This document shows, piece after piece, positions 61,413 through 64,000 of a stretch of DNA of 64,000 nt (its first letter is position 1; the number at the start of each line of letters is the position of its first letter). Position numbers and translations under genes: made by a program. The notes under the pieces are model-generated. The model searched no databases, had not been told where the DNA came from, and was given only the letters and a program-made list of their open reading frames with translations. The stretch covers positions 186,001 through 250,000 of the forward strand of contig JAJECP010000035.1 in the NCBI GenBank assembly GCA_022821985.1, given 5' to 3'. The DNA is from Acidimicrobiia bacterium (lineage in GTDB: Bacteria; Actinomycetota; Acidimicrobiia; Acidimicrobiales; Poriferisodalaceae).

Positions 61413-62561
61413 TCACTCGTTGCAGTAGTCGGTGTCGCCGCGGTCGCACCAGAACCCTTTGAGAATCCGGATGTACGCCGCGTCGGTGATCTCGTTGGCT
61501 TGGTGTTTGATGGCTGCCTCGGTTGCTTCCTGGGCCGTGGTCTTGCCGTCGCCGTCGTAGTCGCCGTCGGGATCGTTCGGATCAGGCGTCGGCACAGGGT
61601 CCGCGTCCTCGGTGCCGCTGTCGTCGTCATCGTCGGGGGTTGTGGTCCCGGTCGGCGGCGGCTGCGCGTCGCTGCCGCTGTCGTCGGTCTTGTCGGGGTC
61701 GGGCGGCTGAATCTTGCCGCGATCCGCTCCGAGGTTTGAGAGCCTTTTGATGGCGTCCGTCAGAGGGTCCACGACGATGGTGATGCCGACGCAAGTGACC
61801 TTCACACGCACATTGCCGCCCACCTTGTAGCAAACTGCCCAAGCGCCGGCGTCGCGCAGAACCTCGGCCTCGTTGGTGTTCCCTCCGACGCCGCTGATTA
61901 AGACCGGCGTGGCGAAGGTGACGGCATCGCAGGCAAGGCCGAGCTTGTCGTTGGCCTCGGCGATCCATTCGCAGGTGAGAACCGAGCCGAACTCGTTGAT
62001 GATCTCCTGAACGGTCATGCTGCTGCCGTTCTTGGGCTTGTCGTCATCGTCGCCGGCGTTCTGGTTCCCCTGTTGGTGCGGCCGACAGTTCGCCGGCCGC
62101 GGGCTGACCGCGCAACGCTCTCGCTCTGCCTTCTCCCTGGCTTCGCGCTCGGCCTTCTCCCGGGCCTCTCGCTCTCTGGTCTCGCGTTCGGCCTTCTCTC
62201 TGGCCTCCCGCTCAGCTTGCTCTCTGGCTGCCTTCTCCCTGGCCTCTCGCTCGGCTCGCTGTCTGGCTTCGCGTTCGGCTGCGGCTTGCTGGCGCTGACG
62301 CTCGGCTTCGGCTCGCTGTTCCGGCGTTGCTGACTGGCCGCCGTTGCGCGGCCCGTCGCTGTCGCCGTTGCGGCCCGAAGGCGTGTTGTCGGAGTGAGTG
62401 TGGCTCACGCTTTCGTTCCAGCATTGCTGGCCTGCGAATGGGTCATAGGCGCACAGGCGCACCGTTTGAGTGTGCGCCCCAGCGGGCGACACAGCGACGA
62501 TGGCGAGCGTGGAAGCGGCCACAAGCAGCGCCATGAGCGCTGCGGGGGTTCGTTTGGTCAT
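61413..62561 (-). CDS. secreted coiled-coil, Cys/Asp-rich protein (module 2, paralogue of module 1)
   Basis: 382 residues. Signal peptide MTKRTPAALMALLVAASTLA...GAHT, then the motif shared with module 1 (LCAYDPFAGQQCWNESVSHT, HTHS). A charged coiled coil of EREAREKAER-type repeats follows (about 80-150), then a mixed domain with several cysteines, an Asp-rich linker, and a perfect EF-hand-type loop DYDGDGKTTAQE. The C-terminal helical segment (HQANEITDAAYIRILKGFWC...DYCNE) matches the module 1 C-terminus. The ATG has a GGAG site. Unlike module 1 there is no Cys/His-rich block. No known family. Confidence 0.75.
   Translation of the reverse strand: MTKRTPAALMALLVAASTLAIVAVSPAGAHTQTVRLCAYDPFAGQQCWNESVSHTHSDNTPSGRNGDSDGPRNGGQSATPEQRAEAERQRQQAAAEREARQRAEREAREKAAREQAEREAREKAERETREREAREKAEREAREKAERERCAVSPRPANCRPHQQGNQNAGDDDDKPKNGSSMTVQEIINEFGSVLTCEWIAEANDKLGLACDAVTFATPVLISGVGGNTNEAEVLRDAGAWAVCYKVGGNVRVKVTCVGITIVVDPLTDAIKRLSNLGADRGKIQPPDPDKTDDSGSDAQPPPTGTTTPDDDDDSGTEDADPVPTPDPNDPDGDYDGDGKTTAQEATEAAIKHQANEITDAAYIRILKGFWCDRGDTDYCNE
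62100..62330. repeat. degenerate tandem repeats encoding the module 2 coiled coil
   Basis: Repeated EREAREKAER-type codons (about 30-base units) run through 62100-62330. Individual units are degenerate, more so than in module 1. Confidence 0.6.
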
Positions 62562-62915
62562 GGCGGGAGTACTCCGTTGTCAAGCAGGTGGATATGCGTT
62601 ATCCACGGCCGCGTCGCCCGATACGGAGGGACCCATGCATCTGTGCCGCCCGCGCGGCCGACGCGGCCGTGAATCGTTCGTTTTGCGAGCGCGCAAAACA
62701 GGCCGCAACGCATGCCTGGGGGCCGTCGGCTGTGCGCTACGGCCGGCAGGGCGTTTTGGAGCCGATGCCCAGCAGCCACACGGGCTTGGGGCCTGTCGAG
62801 CCGATGGCGCCGGGTCGGCGGGCAGCGGCGGTGGGGCTGGGTTGCAGGGCCTGTCGGGATCGGTTACTATACGAACGTTTAGCAACCGGCCAGAAACAAC
62901 CTCTGACCAGCGGTT
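62536..62915 (-). repeat. right arm of the 380-bp inverted repeat (leader of module 2)
   Basis: The reverse complement of 54843-55222 without gaps at about 90% identity (hand count). It fills most of the 458 bases between module 2 and selO. The remaining bases 62916-63019 hold no gene or repeat that I can support. The conserved part covers the TATAGT box, the long leader, the ribosome site and the first nine codons. Confidence 0.92.
62866..62871 (-). promoter_or_regulatory. candidate -10 element of module 2
   Basis: TATAGT on the minus strand, 305 bases upstream of the ATG at 62561, exactly the spacing in module 1. The companion inverted repeat is less perfect here because TCTGACC reads TCTGGCC. 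Weak evidence for promoter function. Confidence 0.35.
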
Positions 62916-63019
62916 ATGAATCGCCGCAGAGCGTCAGAGACGGCCTCTCGGAGGCCTTGAATTCGATATCTCGACTCTGAGGGCCGCTCGGATCGCCGGG
63001 TTTGCTTGGCAGTGACTCC

Positions 63020-64000
63020 CTAGGAGCTGCAGGAGAGCTGGCTGCAGCCGACTCGGGTGCGGGCCCAGTCGGGGCGCAGTGCCGCGTAGGACTCCCGGTC
63101 GGGCTGTTCGTCGTAAGGGCGACGCATCAGGTCGAGCAACTCACCGATGGCCTCGGGGCGGCCGCCGGTGGCGGCGTCGATGGCCAGCTGGGCCAGGTAG
63201 TTACGCAGGACGTACTTGGGATTGACCCGGTTCATCGCCTCGGCCCGTGCGGCGTCCGCGATGCCCAGCGCTCGCAACCGTGCCGCATAGCGCTCGACGA
63301 ACTCAGCGGTGGCTGAGCGCTGCTCGTCGGTGACCTCCGAAGGCTGGTAGTACGCGTCGGCGAGCGGGGCGATACGCGCAGCAGGCTCGACGCTCTCCGC
63401 GGTGTCCACGGTGGCGAGCCGTCGCCAGAAGACCGTCATGTCGGTCTCCACCAGCCGCAGCACTTCCAGCACGCCGTTCGCCAGCTCGCGGTCGGCTTCG
63501 GTCTCCAGCTCCGGCAGCCCGAGCTTGGCGGCCATCATCACCGACCATTGCGCCTCGAAGTAGGGCACGTAGCCGTCGAGGGCTGCCTGCAGCGGCTCGG
63601 CTTCGCCCACGAGCGGGTACAGCGCATTGGCGAGCTGCATGAGATTCCACTGGGCGACGGCCGGCTGGGTGCCGAAGCGGTAGCGGCGGTGCGCCGCATC
63701 GGTGGTGTTCGGGGTCCAATCGGGGTCGTAGTTGTCGAGCCAGCCGTAGGGGCCGTAATCGATCGTGAGGCCCAGGATCGACATGTTGTCGGTGTTCATG
63801 ACCCCGTGGACGAAGCCGACCCGCAGCCACTCGCACACCATGTCCGCCGTGCGCCGCACCACCTCGTCGAAGAAGCGCGCATACCGCTCCGGCGACGAGC
63901 TGCCGGACTCGGTGTGGGCAGCCAGGTCAGGAAAGTCGGCGCTGATGACGAAGTCGGTGAGCGTGCGCAACGTGTCGATGTCGCCGCGGGAAGCGAAGAT
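63020..64000 (-). CDS. selO: SelO/YdiU family protein (C-terminal part)
   Basis: Open through the window edge; 326 residues are visible. SelO is a pseudokinase fold that AMPylates proteins. Recognised by FASRGDIDTLRTLTDFVI near the edge, FVHGVMNTDNMSILGLTIDYGP (catalytic-loop region with GVMNTDNM), DNYDPDWTPNTTD, RYRFGTQPAVAQWNLMQLANA and the C-terminal NPKYVLRNYLAQLAID, ending GCSQLSCSS, the family's Cys-rich tail. It converges with nothing; the right arm lies upstream of module 2 next to it. Confidence 0.9.
   Translation of the reverse strand: MFASRGDIDTLRTLTDFVISADFPDLAAHTESGSSSPERYARFFDEVVRRTADMVCEWLRVGFVHGVMNTDNMSILGLTIDYGPYGWLDNYDPDWTPNTTDAAHRRYRFGTQPAVAQWNLMQLANALYPLVGEAEPLQAALDGYVPYFEAQWSVMMAAKLGLPELETEADRELANGVLEVLRLVETDMTVFWRRLATVDTAESVEPAARIAPLADAYYQPSEVTDEQRSATAEFVERYAARLRALGIADAARAEAMNRVNPKYVLRNYLAQLAIDAATGGRPEAIGELLDLMRRPYDEQPDRESYAALRPDWARTRVGCSQLSCSS

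Overview
The window is high-GC, tightly packed DNA from an actinobacterium, most likely class Acidimicrobiia (an inference). Three things point there. The run argS-lysA-hom-thrC-rho-rpmE-prfA-prmC/tsaC-atp keeps the gene order known from mycobacteria. There are Actinobacteria-typical families: a MurA with Asp in place of the catalytic Cys, an F420-type PPOX protein, the phosphomutase/DUF3090/SCO1664 trio, DUF3107 and a PdtaS-like kinase. The delta subunit of ATP synthase is a separate gene, not fused to b as in mycobacteria. Many neighbouring genes overlap by 1-4 bases, so translational coupling is common.

1-8.3 kb: the end of a sugar dehydrogenase-like propeller, a MATE exporter, the gatCAB amidotransferase operon and ligA. 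8.3-12.2 kb: an accessory block with a DEDDh exonuclease-BRCT protein, a cytosine-5 methyltransferase coupled to a probable restriction enzyme, and a small protein with a HEPN-like RNxxxH motif. 12.3-25.2 kb: cysteine desulfurase and mnmA (tRNA thiolation), a START-like/APH kinase fusion, meaB, murA, an MFS carrier with a soluble N-terminal domain, a small hydrolase, lhgO, glpX, hisI, and an ammonium transporter gene interrupted by an amber codon.

25.3-46.5 kb: a long minus-strand run holding the complete F1Fo ATP synthase (plus AtpI- and AtpZ-like proteins), glyA, rpiB, a prmC-tsaC fusion, prfA, rpmE, a gene at the rho locus whose product has lost the Walker A motif, and the threonine/lysine genes thrC, hom, lysA with argS. 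thrB is not between thrC and rho. 46.7-54.8 kb: tRNA-Arg(CCG), F420-linked proteins, a family 5 uracil-DNA glycosylase, the phosphomutase/DUF3090/SCO1664 trio, a triple tandem hairpin, etfBA and a diacylglycerol-kinase-like gene.

54.8-62.9 kb is the most unusual part. Two inward-facing two-gene modules (a secreted coiled-coil, Cys/His/Asp-rich protein followed by a two-helix membrane protein) each lie behind a colinear 380-bp sequence about 90% identical between the copies. This forms a long inverted repeat around a PdtaS-like kinase, DUF3107, a serine recombinase, an orphan ribbon-helix-helix protein and a small terminal-inverted-repeat element. The window ends inside a selO gene. No rRNA, CRISPR array or prophage was seen.
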